Part shown: one piece after another, positions 17,961 through 27,176 of the stretch | Layout of the letters: the number at the start of each line of letters is the position of its first letter | Numbering within the stretch: the stretch's first letter is position 1 | Source: Streptomyces sp. NBC_00236 | Lineage (GTDB): Bacteria; Actinomycetota; Actinomycetes; Streptomycetales; Streptomycetaceae | Assembly (NCBI RefSeq): GCF_036195045.1 | Contig: NZ_CP108100.1 | Location: 3,596,001-3,660,000 of the forward strand | Length of the DNA: 64,000 nt | Direction: 5' to 3' | Notes under the pieces: model-generated | Told to the model about the DNA's origin: nothing | The model's database searches: none | The model's input: the letters and a program-made list of their open reading frames with translations, nothing else | Made by a program: the position numbers and the translations under genes

Positions 17961-18902
17961 ATGCCTATGGCGACGATACGGCCACTGCCTGTGACTGCAC
18001 CCAGTGGTTCGAAGTACCGGATTCCAAGCATTCTGCGACTCTGCATCGAAGAATCCCGCCCCGCCGTTCTGATGGCCTTCCAGCTCCGCTATTTCGCCGG
18101 TATCGCACTGGCGCTCGCGGCGGATCCGGCCCTCGGCACCCGACCGGTTCTTCAGGCGGTGTTCGGCTCCCTCGCATGGTTCGGCGCCATCTTCTACACC
18201 TATCTCTACAACGGATGCACGGATTACCACGAGGACCGGGTCAACGGCTCGGCCCGCCCGATCGCGAGCGGCCGGCTGCCCCGTCACACCGCACTGCTCG
18301 TCGCCCGCGGTGCGGCCGTCGCCTCGCTGATATCCGCGGCGTGCGCCGGGTTCGGCCCCCTGCTGCTGTGCACGGCCATGCTCCTGCTCGGGCACGCCTA
18401 CTCCGCACCCCGCACCGTCTGGAAGAACAGCACACCCGCGGCGATGGGCGTCGTGTTCCTCTCCGGGCTTCTCACCTACGCCGCAGGCCCCCTCGCGCTC
18501 GGCGTCTCGCCCAGCTCACCCGCGCTGTTCCTCACGGCCCTCGCCATGTCCCTGTGGATGGCGCTCGTCGGCGCGGTCGCCAAGGACTTCTCCGACATCG
18601 AAGGTGACACCGCGGCCGGCCGCCGGACCTGGGCCGTCACCCTGGGCGAACGACGCACCCGCGTCCTGGTCGCGGCCGGCGCCGTCGCCGTGGGCACCCT
18701 CTTCACCGCCGGAGCGCTGCGCTGGGCGCCGGAGCAACTGCCCACCGCCTGCGTGGTCCTGGTGGGCGGCCTGGCCCTGGCCGCCGTGACGCTCGCGGGC
18801 CACGCCACCGACGACCGCCATCTGCGCCGCCGCCCGTACCGCTTCTTCATGGTCACGCAGCACTGCGCACATCTGGCCCTGCTCGGCCAGGCCGTCGCCT
18901 GA
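17961..18902 (+). CDS. UbiA family prenyltransferase
   Basis: An integral-membrane prenyltransferase of about 313 residues with eight or nine hydrophobic segments. Both Mg-diphosphate motifs of the UbiA superfamily are present: NGCTDYHED (NxxxDxxxD) followed by RVNGSARPIASG, and KDFSDIEGD (DxxxD type) followed by TAAGRRTWAVTLG. These enzymes attach an isoprenoid chain to an aromatic or other acceptor. The neighbouring phosphopantetheinyl transferase and malonyl transacylase suggest a meroterpenoid or prenylated polyketide or indole role rather than menaquinone or haem (inference). The start is uncertain: an ATG at 17907 and a GTG at 17898 are also in frame and none has a strong ribosome-binding site. 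Confidence 0.85.
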   Translation: MPMATIRPLPVTAPSGSKYRIPSILRLCIEESRPAVLMAFQLRYFAGIALALAADPALGTRPVLQAVFGSLAWFGAIFYTYLYNGCTDYHEDRVNGSARPIASGRLPRHTALLVARGAAVASLISAACAGFGPLLLCTAMLLLGHAYSAPRTVWKNSTPAAMGVVFLSGLLTYAAGPLALGVSPSSPALFLTALAMSLWMALVGAVAKDFSDIEGDTAAGRRTWAVTLGERRTRVLVAAGAVAVGTLFTAGALRWAPEQLPTACVVLVGGLALAAVTLAGHATDDRHLRRRPYRFFMVTQHCAHLALLGQAVA

Positions 18903-19189
18903 TATGCGGATCGACACGCGAAACCGGCCCGGAAACACAAAGGAACACCCCCCCTCCCAAAGGCGCATTCAGCCACCACTCAAGTGCAACGCAGCGTCCT
19001 TACAGGGTGGTTGAAGTGGTTTCATCACCGGAGAAAGCAACGGATCGCAACAATGCGATCCGGACCGCGGTATCCGGGAATGGGAAAGTCACTGACGCCA
19101 GTGGCGGGGAACGCGTGTCAGTGGACGGTGACGCGTCACCCACCACGCAGTGGCATATCGCCCCGGCCGCAGGAAGGAGACGGAAGACG

Positions 19190-20128
19190 ATGGCGAGCAC
19201 CCGACTGGCGCTCATGTTCCCCGGCCAGGGAGCGCAGCGTCCTGGCATGGGCCTGCCCTGGCACCGCACCCCCGGCTGGTCCGTGGTGGCCGAGGTCTCC
19301 GAGGCCGCCGGCCGGGACATGGAGGCCCTGCTGCTGGACGCCGGCACGGAGACGCTGCGGCGCACCGACAACGCCCAGCTGACCACCTTCACCCTGGCCA
19401 TGGTGGCGCTGACGGAGCTGCGCCGCCAGCACCCGCTGGCCGCCTTCCCCGGCGCCTGCGCCGGACACAGCCTGGGCGAGTACTCCGCACTCGTCGCCGC
19501 CGGGATCCTCGACCCGCAGGACGCGGTCCGGCTGATCGTGGCACGCGGCGCGGCCATGCAGACGGCCTGCGCCCGGGCGGACGGAGCGATGGCCGCGATC
19601 CTCGGCCTGGACGCCGCACAGGCCCAGCTCGTGGTCGACGAGATCCACGCGGACGGCGGCCAGGTGTGGGTGGCGAACCTCAACTCACCGCAGCAGACGG
19701 TGATCGCGGGCCACGCGGCCGATGTCGAACGCTGCTCCCGGGCGGCGGAGCGGGCAGGGGCGGCCAAAGTGGTGGCCCTGACGGTCGGCGGCGCCTTCCA
19801 CACCCCGCTGATGGCCGAAGCGGTCGAGCCCTTCGCCGCGGCCCTCGCCACGGCCCGGTTCATGCCGGGCCACTCCGCGGTCGTCTCCAACGTGGACGCC
19901 CGCGCCCACCGCGGCGGGCCGCACTGGGCGGAACTCCTCCGTCACCAGCTCACGGCACCGGTGCGCTGGGCGGACACGCTGCACACCCTCACCACGGAAC
20001 TGGCCTGCGACCGCCTCATGGAGATCGGCCCCGGCAGGACCCTGACGGGCCTCGCCAAGGCCACCGTCCCCCGGGTCCCCCGCGACACGTTCTCCGACCC
20101 GCAGACCTCCCTGGCCCCCGCAGCCTGA
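19190..20128 (+). CDS. Stand-alone malonyl-CoA:ACP transacylase (FabD-like)
   Basis: A 312-residue acyltransferase. LALMFPGQGAQRPGMG is the N-terminal signature, GACAGHSLGEYSALVAAG carries the nucleophile Ser (about S94), and TVGGAFHTPLM holds the catalytic His. The enzyme moves malonyl (or another acyl) groups from CoA to an acyl carrier protein. There are no adjacent FabH, ACP or FabF genes, so it is not the housekeeping fatty-acid cluster. Discrete enzymes of this kind serve type II or trans-AT polyketide synthases or act as proofreaders. The ATG at 19190 follows AAGGAG with good spacing. Next to the phosphopantetheinyl transferase and prenyltransferase it suggests an accessory set for a metabolite made elsewhere. 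Confidence 0.88.
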   Translation: MASTRLALMFPGQGAQRPGMGLPWHRTPGWSVVAEVSEAAGRDMEALLLDAGTETLRRTDNAQLTTFTLAMVALTELRRQHPLAAFPGACAGHSLGEYSALVAAGILDPQDAVRLIVARGAAMQTACARADGAMAAILGLDAAQAQLVVDEIHADGGQVWVANLNSPQQTVIAGHAADVERCSRAAERAGAAKVVALTVGGAFHTPLMAEAVEPFAAALATARFMPGHSAVVSNVDARAHRGGPHWAELLRHQLTAPVRWADTLHTLTTELACDRLMEIGPGRTLTGLAKATVPRVPRDTFSDPQTSLAPAA

Positions 20129-20291
20129 CCACAGGCCACCCCACGGAGCACCCACACCACCCAACCCCATCCCCCGCGGAGCACCCGCACCACTCAACCC
20201 CGTCCGGCACGCACCCCACGAAGCACCCGCACCACTCAAGCCCGTCCCCCACGGAGCACCCGCACCACTCAAGCCCGTCCGGCGATTGAGG
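20129..20291. repeat. Four imperfect copies of a 30-40 nt repeat ending in a Streptomyces dispersed element
   Basis: The motif GGAGCACCCGCACCACTCAA followed by CCCCGTCC-type sequence recurs about four times between the transacylase stop and 20291 with small changes. The last copy runs into AGCCCGTCCGGCGATTGAGG (20272-20291), which also occurs at 49180-49199. The array is non-coding. Confidence 0.75.
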
Positions 20292-20353
20292 ACGGAACCC
20301 CGCACCCCGCGGGGACCCGCACCACCCCCGTACATCCCCCGCGGGGGTGCACA

Positions 20354-20388
20354 AAGGGCCGTCACCCGGATCCCGGGTGACGGCCCTT
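20354..20388. terminator. Strong bidirectional hairpin between the transacylase and lysS genes
   Basis: A perfect 16-bp stem (20354-20369 with 20373-20388) and a 3-nt loop lies between two convergent genes. It can end transcription in both directions. Confidence 0.85.
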
Positions 20389-20392
20389 CCCC

Positions 20393-20420
20393 GTACAGGC
20401 GTACAGGCGTACAGGCGTAC
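20393..20420. repeat. 8-bp microsatellite-like repeat (GTACAGGC, about 3.5 copies)
   Basis: GTACAGGC is repeated three times plus GTAC, ending 7 nt from the lysS stop codon on the minus strand. Non-coding. Confidence 0.9.
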
Positions 20421-20427
20421 CTACGCG

Positions 20428-22185
20428 CTACGCGCCCAGCAGCGTCCGCACCCGCTCCGCACCCACCGCGAGCAGCAGCGTGGGCAGCCGCGGACCCGTG
20501 TCCCGGCTGACCAGCAGCCGGTACAGCAGCGCGAAGAACGACCGCTGCGCCGCCTTCAGCTCCGGCGTCGGCTTGGCATCGGCCTCCAGCCCCTCCATCA
20601 CCTTCGGCACGCCGTAGACGAGCGTGGTCAGCCCGTCCAGCGACCAGTGCGAGTCCAGCCCCTCAAGGAGCAGCCGCAGCGACTCGCGCCCCTGCTCGTC
20701 CAGCGAACCGAGCAGCTCCTTGTCCGGCTCGCCCCGGACGACGGTGCGGGCCTCGGCCGGGACCTGGGTGGTGATCCAGTTCTCGGCCCGGTCGAGCCGC
20801 GGCCTGGCCTCGTCCAGCGACGTCAGCGGGTTCTCGGGGTCCAGCTCGCTGAGGATGCGCAGCGTCTGGTCCTCGGCCCCGGCCGTGATGTCGGCGACCG
20901 ACGCGAGGGTCCGGTACGGCAGCGGACGCGGCGTGCTCGGCAGCTCACCGGCGGCCGTACCGATGGCCCGGGCGTACGCGGCGGCGTCCGCCGGCAGCAC
21001 GGAACCGTCGGCGACCTTGCGGCCCAGCGAGTCCCACTCGTCGTAGAGCCGCTGGATCTCCTGGTCGAAGGCGATCTTGAAGGACTGGTTGGGCCTGCGG
21101 CGCGCGTACAGCCAGCGCAGCAGCGGCGCCTCCATGATCTTCAGCGCGTCGGCCGGGGTCGGCACGCCGCCCTTGGAGGAGGACATCTTCGCCATGCCGG
21201 AGATGCCGACGAACGCGTACATCGGTCCGATCGGCTGCACCCCGTCGAAGATCTCGCGGACGATCTGGCCGCCGACGACGAACGACGACCCGGGCGAGGA
21301 GTGGTCCACCCCGCTCGGCTCGAAGATCACGCCCTCGTACGCCCAGCGCATCGGCCAGTCGACCTTCCAGACGAGCTTGCCGCGGTTGAACTCCTTGAGC
21401 CGCACCGTCTCGGCGAAGCCGCAGGCCGTGCAGGTGTAGTTCAGCTCGGTGCTCTCGTCGTCGTACGACGTGACCGTCGTGAGGTCCTTCTCGCAGTTGC
21501 CGCAGTAGGGCTTGTACGGGAAGTAGCCGGCCGAGCCGCCGCTGCCGTCGTCCTCGCTCGCCGCACCGGAACCAGCCTCGGCCTCCAGCTCGGCCTCGTC
21601 GACCTTCTTCTGCTGCTGCGGCTTCTTCCCGCCCTTGGCACCGCCGGCCGCCGGGTCCTTCTTGGTCCGGTAGCGGTCGAGCACGGCGTCGATGTCGGCG
21701 CGGTGGCGCATCGCGTGCAGGATCTGCTCGCGATAGGTGCCCGCCAGGTACTGCTCCGTCTGGCTGATCCCGTCGTACTCGACACCCAGCTCGTCCAGGG
21801 CCGCCGTCATGGCGGCCTTGAAGTGCTCGGCCCAGTTCGCGTAAGCGGAACCGGCCGGAGCGGGCACCGAGGTCAGCGGCTTGCCGATGTGATCGGCCCA
21901 GGACGCGTCGACGCCCTCGACCCCGTTCGGCACCTTGCGGTAGCGGTCGTAGTCGTCCCACGAGATCAGGTGCCGGACGGTGTACCCGCGGCGGCGGATC
22001 TCGTCGGCGACCAGGTGCGGGGTCATGACCTCACGCAGGTTGCCCAGGTGGATCGGGCCCGACGGGGAGAGGCCGGACGCGACGACGACCGGTTTGCCAG
22101 GCGCACGACGCTCCGATTCGGCGATGACCTCGTCCGCGAAGCGGGAGACCCAGTCGGTCTCGGTGCTGCTCTGACTCTGAGCCAC
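20428..22185 (-). CDS. lysS: Lysyl-tRNA synthetase, class I
   Basis: About 585 residues of class I LysRS, the archaeal-type enzyme found in streptomycetes beside or instead of the class II form. SGLSPSGPIHLGNLRE is the HIGH-like motif and AKMSSSKGGVP the KMSKS loop. YTCTACGFAE and PYCGNCEK form a zinc-binding Cys cluster in the insertion. I chose the GTG at 22185 because AGAAGGA lies about 10 nt upstream; a GTG 9 nt earlier abuts the ribosome-binding site. A low-complexity Lys/Gln/Glu/Ala linker lies near residues 195-225. It charges tRNA(Lys) with lysine and is divergent from argS. Confidence 0.95.
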   Translation of the reverse strand: MAQSQSSTETDWVSRFADEVIAESERRAPGKPVVVASGLSPSGPIHLGNLREVMTPHLVADEIRRRGYTVRHLISWDDYDRYRKVPNGVEGVDASWADHIGKPLTSVPAPAGSAYANWAEHFKAAMTAALDELGVEYDGISQTEQYLAGTYREQILHAMRHRADIDAVLDRYRTKKDPAAGGAKGGKKPQQQKKVDEAELEAEAGSGAASEDDGSGGSAGYFPYKPYCGNCEKDLTTVTSYDDESTELNYTCTACGFAETVRLKEFNRGKLVWKVDWPMRWAYEGVIFEPSGVDHSSPGSSFVVGGQIVREIFDGVQPIGPMYAFVGISGMAKMSSSKGGVPTPADALKIMEAPLLRWLYARRRPNQSFKIAFDQEIQRLYDEWDSLGRKVADGSVLPADAAAYARAIGTAAGELPSTPRPLPYRTLASVADITAGAEDQTLRILSELDPENPLTSLDEARPRLDRAENWITTQVPAEARTVVRGEPDKELLGSLDEQGRESLRLLLEGLDSHWSLDGLTTLVYGVPKVMEGLEADAKPTPELKAAQRSFFALLYRLLVSRDTGPRLPTLLLAVGAERVRTLLGA

Positions 22186-22373
22186 GGTCGGCACGTCCTT
22201 CTCTCTTGTAGGACTCATAGGGGCGAGGACCATTCTCCCAGGTACCGCCCACAGCGCGAAAACGCCTTTACGGGGCGCGCGGCCGCGCTTGTCAAGCGAG
22301 GCTCGTAAACCGCTTTACGCCCGTGGGATACTTGGGCCATCCCTTGTACCCCTACGGAAACGGCAGCCAGCTC

Positions 22374-24149
22374 ATGGCCTCGGTCAATTCCCTCGCTTCC
22401 ACGCTCCAGCAGCAGCTGGCGGACGCCCTGACGGCAGCTCTGCCGGATGCCGGTACCGCGGACCCGCTGCTGCGCCGAAGCGACCGGGCCGACTTCCAGG
22501 CCAACGGCATCCTGGCGCTGGCCAAGAAGCTCAAGGGCAACCCGCGCGAGCTGGCCGCCCAGGTCACCGGCGCCCTCCCGGCGAGCGACCTGATCAAGGA
22601 CATCGAGGTCTCCGGACCCGGCTTCCTGAACATCACGCTCTCGGACAAGGCGATCATCCAGACCCTCGCCGCCCGTGCCGCGGACGACGAGGACCGGCTC
22701 GGGGTGCCGTACAACAGCGCCGCCGGCACCACCGTCATCGACTACGCCCAGCCGAACGTGGCCAAGGAGATGCACGTCGGCCACCTGCGGTCCGCCGTGA
22801 TCGGCGACGCGATGGTGCAGATCCTGGAGTTCACCGGCGAGTCCGTCGTCCGGCGCCACCACATCGGCGACTGGGGCACCCAGTTCGGCATGCTCATCCA
22901 GTACCTGGTCGAGCACCCCGACGAGCTGAACCACGAGGGCGACCAGGCGGCCGACGGCGAGGCCGCCATGTCGTCCCTGAACCGGCTCTACAAGGCGTCG
23001 AGGGCCCTCTTCGACTCCGACGAGGAGTTCAAGGACCGCTCACGGAACCGGGTCGTCGCCCTCCAGGCGGGCGATCCGGAGACGCTCGCCATGTGGCAGC
23101 GGTTCGTCGACGAGTCGAAGATCTACTTCTACTCGGTCTTCGACAAGCTCGACATGGAGATCAACGACCCCGACATCGTCGGCGAGTCCGGTTACAACGA
23201 CATGCTGGAGGAGACCTGCCGGATCCTGGAGGAGACGGGCGTCGCCGTCCGCTCCGAGGGTGCGCTGTGCGTCTTCTTCGACGACGTGAAGGGCCCGGAC
23301 GGCAACCCGACCCCGCTGATCGTCAAGAAGACGAACGGCGGCTACGGCTACGCGGCGACCGACCTCTCGGCGGTCCGCGACCGGGTGCAGAACCTCAAGG
23401 CGAGCACCCTGCTGTACGTGGTGGACGTGCGGCAGTCCCTGCACTTCAGGATGGTCTTCGAGACGGCCCGGCGGGCCGGCTGGCTGAACGACGGCGTCAC
23501 GACGCACCAGCTGGCCTTCGGCACCGTGCTCGGCAAGGACGGCAAGCCGTTCAAGACCCGTGAGGGCGTCACGGTCCGGCTGGAGGACCTGCTCGACGAG
23601 GCGGTCGAGCGGGCGACGGCCGTCGTCCGGGAGAAGGCCGAGAAGATCGGCCTCTCCGAGGAGGAGATCGTCGAGAACGGCCGGTACGTCGGCATCGGCG
23701 CCGTGAAGTACGCGGACCTGTCGACCTCCGCCGTACGGGACTACAAGTTCGACCTGGACCAGATGGTGTCGCTGCACGGCGACACGTCGGTGTACCTCCA
23801 GTACGCCTACGCCCGGATCCGCTCCATCCTGCGCAAGGCCGGCGACGCGAAGCCGGTCGCGCACCCGGAGCTGGAACTGGCCCCGGCCGAGCGGGCGCTC
23901 GGCCTGCACCTGGACCAGTTCGGCGAGGTGCTGTCCGAGGTGGCGGCGGGCTACGAGCCGCACAAGCTGGCCGCGTACCTCTACCAGCTCGCCTCGCACC
24001 TCACCACGTTCTACGACCAGTGCCAGGTCCTGAGCGACGACAACCCGGCCGAGGTGGTCGAGAACCGCCTCTTCCTCGTCGAGCTCACCGCCCGCACCCT
24101 GCACAAGGGCATGGCGCTGCTCGGCATCAGGACCCCCGAGCGCCTCTGA
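22374..24149 (+). CDS. argS: Arginyl-tRNA synthetase
   Basis: A 591-residue class I synthetase. The N-terminal Add-1 domain recognises tRNA. Active-site motifs are [23 protein letters not shown] (written here in part: HVGHLRS is the HIGH motif) and [16 protein letters not shown] in place of a canonical KMSKS, which is normal for many ArgRS. The C-terminal DALR anticodon-binding domain contains [17 protein letters not shown] and ends in [18 protein letters not shown]. The ATG at 22374 gives the conserved MASVNSLAS start. It is housekeeping, divergently transcribed from lysS. Confidence 0.96.
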   Translation: MASVNSLASTLQQQLADALTAALPDAGTADPLLRRSDRADFQANGILALAKKLKGNPRELAAQVTGALPASDLIKDIEVSGPGFLNITLSDKAIIQTLAARAADDEDRLGVPYNSAAGTTVIDYAQPNVAKEMHVGHLRSAVIGDAMVQILEFTGESVVRRHHIGDWGTQFGMLIQYLVEHPDELNHEGDQAADGEAAMSSLNRLYKASRALFDSDEEFKDRSRNRVVALQAGDPETLAMWQRFVDESKIYFYSVFDKLDMEINDPDIVGESGYNDMLEETCRILEETGVAVRSEGALCVFFDDVKGPDGNPTPLIVKKTNGGYGYAATDLSAVRDRVQNLKASTLLYVVDVRQSLHFRMVFETARRAGWLNDGVTTHQLAFGTVLGKDGKPFKTREGVTVRLEDLLDEAVERATAVVREKAEKIGLSEEEIVENGRYVGIGAVKYADLSTSAVRDYKFDLDQMVSLHGDTSVYLQYAYARIRSILRKAGDAKPVAHPELELAPAERALGLHLDQFGEVLSEVAAGYEPHKLAAYLYQLASHLTTFYDQCQVLSDDNPAEVVENRLFLVELTARTLHKGMALLGIRTPERL

Positions 24150-24170
24150 CCCGAGCGGTCCGACGTCTGA

Positions 24171-24210
24171 GGGCCCGGCACACACCGGTACATCGGTGTG
24201 TGCCGGGCCC
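24171..24210. terminator. Terminator hairpin downstream of argS
   Basis: A perfect 17-bp GC-rich stem (24171-24187 with 24194-24210) and a 6-nt loop begins 22 nt after the argS stop. It has no long T tract, as is common for Streptomyces terminators. Confidence 0.9.
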
Positions 24211-24346
24211 TGCTTTGTCCGTTCCACGGGTCGAGCCCCCGGAGCGGCCGAAGCCCGGGAGGCCGGCGAAGCACGCGTCGCGGACGTGGCCCCGGGTACC
24301 TTCCCGCGACGTCGTCGTCCGCACATCCGACTGCCCCGGGTGCGGC

Positions 24347-24694
24347 TCAGGCAGCGCCCAGGAGTCCGAGCACCTTCTTGACCGCCTCGACGACCGGCTC
24401 CCCGACCGTCGACACCGTGGCCGCGATACCGGCGACCGCCAGCAGCGCGCGATGCCTGTCCTCAGGTGCCTGCGGCGCGTCGGAGTCGCCGGTGAGGGCG
24501 GGCAGGTTGTCGTCCAGGACCCGGGCGCTGGCGGGAGGGAGCTGACCCCGCAGCTCCTCGATCAGCCCGAGCAGTTCCCGCACCGCCTCCTGGAGCTCCG
24601 GAGAGACAGATGCGGCGCCCGCAGGCGAGAAGTGGTTGTTCTGGATTCCCGTGTTCCCCGTGCCGCCGTACATGTTCACGTTGTCGCCGCTCAT
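24347..24694 (-). CDS. Small protein with an N-terminal GDNVNMYGG motif; function unknown
   Basis: A 115-residue protein. It begins MSGDNVNMYGGTGNTGIQNN, then has a predicted coiled or helical stretch (SPELQEAVRELLGLIEELRGQL), a short linker and an amphipathic or hydrophobic C-terminus (AVAGIAATVSTVGEPVVEAV). Its ATG overlaps the stop of the upstream DUF6232-type gene (ATGA). The first 20 residues nearly repeat the last 18 of that upstream protein. The Gly/Asn-rich G-x-G-N-x-G-I-x-N pattern recalls RHIM-like or bacterial amyloid signalling motifs that sit at protein ends in adjacent gene pairs. That link is inference. No enzymatic domain is visible. Confidence 0.7.
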   Translation of the reverse strand: MSGDNVNMYGGTGNTGIQNNHFSPAGAASVSPELQEAVRELLGLIEELRGQLPPASARVLDDNLPALTGDSDAPQAPEDRHRALLAVAGIAATVSTVGEPVVEAVKKVLGLLGAA

Positions 24695-24744
24695 GAATTC
24701 GCTATCCCCACATTCCCGGATCCGCCGTACATGTTCACGTTGTC
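24663..24744. repeat. 23-bp direct repeat (period 59) encoding the shared motif of two adjacent proteins
   Basis: An identical 23-bp stretch occurs at 24663-24685 and 24722-24744. One copy encodes DNVNMYGG at the N-terminus of the small protein, the other the same residues at the C-terminus of the DUF6232-type protein. DNA-level identity suggests duplication or gene conversion. Confidence 0.88.
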
Positions 24745-25299
24745 CCCGAAGTGGTAGATCTGGGGACTCGCGCTGATGCCCTCCACCCGCACAGTGAACT
24801 CCGCTTCCGGATGGTCGATGGCATACGCGATCCGACCGACGAGTTCGATCAGGTGGTTCGGGTCGTGGCTGGTCACCATCGCCGTCGACGGCCCGGACGT
24901 CTCCACGGCCAGCACGAAGTGCGGGCGCGCCGACAGGACCTGCATCAGCTCCACCAGGTAGAAGATCAGCGCACCCACCGTCCCGAGCCACGCGAGGGTG
25001 ATGAACGGTCCACCGCTGCTCTCTCCCCGGCCGAGGGACGACACTCCGTCCACCAGCAGGATGAGAACGGTCAGGCCCACCGCCAGCGCGAGGGTCAACG
25101 CCACGCGCTTACTGAAGAGCATGAGCGCTTCCTTGCGACGCGGACGCAGCACGAACGTGAACACGCGGGCGATGTTCTCCAGCGGATATGCGGCCGGCCC
25201 GACCCACAGCAGCCGTTTACTGACCCTGAGGTCGACCGCGCGCACCAGGGGCGGCGTCGGCGCGCCCACGGGTCGCGGTGGTATGGCCGGTGGCTCCAT
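24691..25299 (-). CDS. DUF6232-type membrane protein with a C-terminal GDNVNMYGG motif
   Basis: A 202-residue protein. An N-terminal segment (VRAVDLRVSKRLLWVGPAAYPLENIARVF) precedes two membrane helices (about ALTLALAVGLTVLILLV and PFITLAWLGTVGALIFYLVEL). A cytoplasmic domain containing RPHFVLAVETSGPSTAMVTS and DPNHLIELVGRIAYAIDHPE follows. This order matches Streptomyces proteins annotated DUF6232, whose function is unknown. The last 18 residues, GDNVNMYGGSGNVGIANS, echo the start of the next protein. The stop overlaps that gene's ATG, so the pair is probably coupled and may interact through the shared motif. Confidence 0.72.
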   Translation of the reverse strand: MEPPAIPPRPVGAPTPPLVRAVDLRVSKRLLWVGPAAYPLENIARVFTFVLRPRRKEALMLFSKRVALTLALAVGLTVLILLVDGVSSLGRGESSGGPFITLAWLGTVGALIFYLVELMQVLSARPHFVLAVETSGPSTAMVTSHDPNHLIELVGRIAYAIDHPEAEFTVRVEGISASPQIYHFGDNVNMYGGSGNVGIANS

Positions 25300-25583
25300 G
25301 GCTCCCCCTCGAATGATCCGCTCGCTGCGAAGGGCCCATTAAGCGTCGCACCTCCGTTCAATGCAAGTGGAAATCAACTCACCGACGCGATACCGCCCGG
25401 GGGTTGGCGCAATCGCCGCCTGTCCCACCCTCCACGCCAGGTCCCACGCATACGGAAGATCCCGCGTACACATGGCCCGAACTGCGAAATCGTCACCCGA
25501 TCTCCGTTGACCGGCCTCCGGCCCGCGGGCGATAGTGACGCGGCCGATTCCACGTCGGCTGCGTCATCAGGGGTGGGGATCTC

Positions 25584-27167
25584 ATGCAGAACACCGAACA
25601 CGACACGTCGCCCGAAGAGGCACCGGAAGCAGTCGCGGCGCAGGAGAAGGCGGCCGCCGCAAATGAGGTCCAGGCCGCCCTCGGCGGCCGGAGACCCGCC
25701 GAAGCCCGCGCGCAGGCGACCGCCGCACTGGAGCGGTACGGCCCCGATCCCCTCCTCTACACACTGCTGGGCCGGGCCCACGTCGCCGAGAACGAGGACG
25801 ACCACGACGACGAGGCCGAACGCGCCTACCGCCGGGGCCTGGACGCCTTCCCCGACGACCTCGGCCTGCTCACGGCGTACGCCGAACTCTGCCTGGAATC
25901 CGACGCGCTCGACCGCCCCGGCCGCCACGCCCGCGGCCCCGGCCTCGTCGCCCGGGTCGGCGAACTGGCCCCGGACTCACCGCACATGCTCCGCCTGGAC
26001 GGGATCAGCAAGGGCATCGGCGGCCTCATGGCGGCGACGGGCGGCGGCAGGCCCTCACTCGCCACGCCCATCCCGCTCTCCGCCGCGCACACGCAACGCC
26101 ACGACGTCCGCGCCGCCCTGGCCGCTGCCCCGAACCTCGCCGAAGCCACCCGCCTCGCCGAGGAGGAATCCCGGCACTACCCGTACGACCTGCGCCGGTT
26201 GATCCGCGCCGAAACCCTGGCCTCCCTCGGCCGCCCGGGCCGCCGGCTGCTCACGGCACCGGTCCGGGCCCCGTACCTGACTGTGACCCTCGCCCTCGCG
26301 CTGGGGGCCTTGGCCATGATCCCCAGGTCCGCGTCCCCGCTGTCCCTGTGGGCCGCTGCCGCCGCCCTGCTCATCTTCATCCCGAACCGCCTGCTCGGCG
26401 CCCTGGAACACCGGGCCCGCACCCGTGCCGCATCCCGCCTCCAGCCGCCCCCTGCCGACACCGACCCCTCGTACACCCTGTTGCCGCCACCCCCCGCACC
26501 CGGCGCCCGCGATGCCGCCGTGGTCGTGACGGCCGTCGCCCTGGGGGCCTTCGCACTGTTCTCCCCCGCGTTGCTCGTGACCTCCTCCGACACCGACGAC
26601 CCGCACAGCACGGGACCGGCATCGGTACCGGCACCCACGTCGTTCCGTGGCCGGCCCCTGCTCTCCGCGCAACCGGCCGTCGACGGCGTCGACTCGAAGA
26701 TGGCCGGGATGTGGGTCAATGCCTTCGACACCTCGTTCGCCTACCTCTACGGCACCATGGAACAGCTGGCGTCCTACGGTGCCCAGCCCGCCGCCTACGC
26801 CTTCGGCTCGACCGGTGACGGCCTCGACGCACCGCCCGACGTGGCCGACGGCACCCGGCTCGGCCTCACCGAGTCCGACGCGGTCATCGACGACAGCTGG
26901 GACGCGAGCCCCGGCATCACGGGCGGCCGGCTGCACTGCGTCTCGTACGCGGCCGACACGGAAGCGGAGGGCGCGCACACCGCCTGCTCGTGGACCGACA
27001 GCCGCAGCTACGGCACGCTCGTCCTCAACGAACCGGGCCTGGACCACGAGACCGCCGCGGCGGCCGCACGCGAGATGCGGGACGCGATCCTTCGGGAGGG
27101 CACCGCGAGTGGCACCCAGGCCCTGGGCGGTCACCGTGACGGCCCGGATGTCAGCGGCGGCGCCTAG
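25584..27167 (+). CDS. TPR-like membrane protein with an extracytoplasmic C-terminal domain
   Basis: A 527-residue protein I do not recognise by name. Residues about 20-215 are Ala-rich helical pairs resembling tetratricopeptide repeats (GRRPAEARAQATAALERYGP, AERAYRRGLDAFPDDLGLLT, ATRLAEEESRHYPYDLRRL). Hydrophobic helices follow near 230-250 (YLTVTLALALGALAMI), 255-270 (LWAAAAALLIFIP) and 310-330 (AAVVVTAVALGAFALFSPALL). The last about 190 residues are probably outside the cell, with two Cys (LHCVSYA and HTACSW) that could pair. It lies 9 nt upstream of a DUF4253 gene and probably shares its transcript. Confidence 0.65.
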   Translation: MQNTEHDTSPEEAPEAVAAQEKAAAANEVQAALGGRRPAEARAQATAALERYGPDPLLYTLLGRAHVAENEDDHDDEAERAYRRGLDAFPDDLGLLTAYAELCLESDALDRPGRHARGPGLVARVGELAPDSPHMLRLDGISKGIGGLMAATGGGRPSLATPIPLSAAHTQRHDVRAALAAAPNLAEATRLAEEESRHYPYDLRRLIRAETLASLGRPGRRLLTAPVRAPYLTVTLALALGALAMIPRSASPLSLWAAAAALLIFIPNRLLGALEHRARTRAASRLQPPPADTDPSYTLLPPPPAPGARDAAVVVTAVALGAFALFSPALLVTSSDTDDPHSTGPASVPAPTSFRGRPLLSAQPAVDGVDSKMAGMWVNAFDTSFAYLYGTMEQLASYGAQPAAYAFGSTGDGLDAPPDVADGTRLGLTESDAVIDDSWDASPGITGGRLHCVSYAADTEAEGAHTACSWTDSRSYGTLVLNEPGLDHETAAAAAREMRDAILREGTASGTQALGGHRDGPDVSGGA

Positions 27168-27176
27168 GGTTTCGAC

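Noticed and set aside
24347..24991. 214-residue reading frame as one gene
   Set aside because: Its N-terminal half is a shadow of the DUF6232-type gene; the ATG at 24694 with an ATGA overlap and the motif start is the real one.
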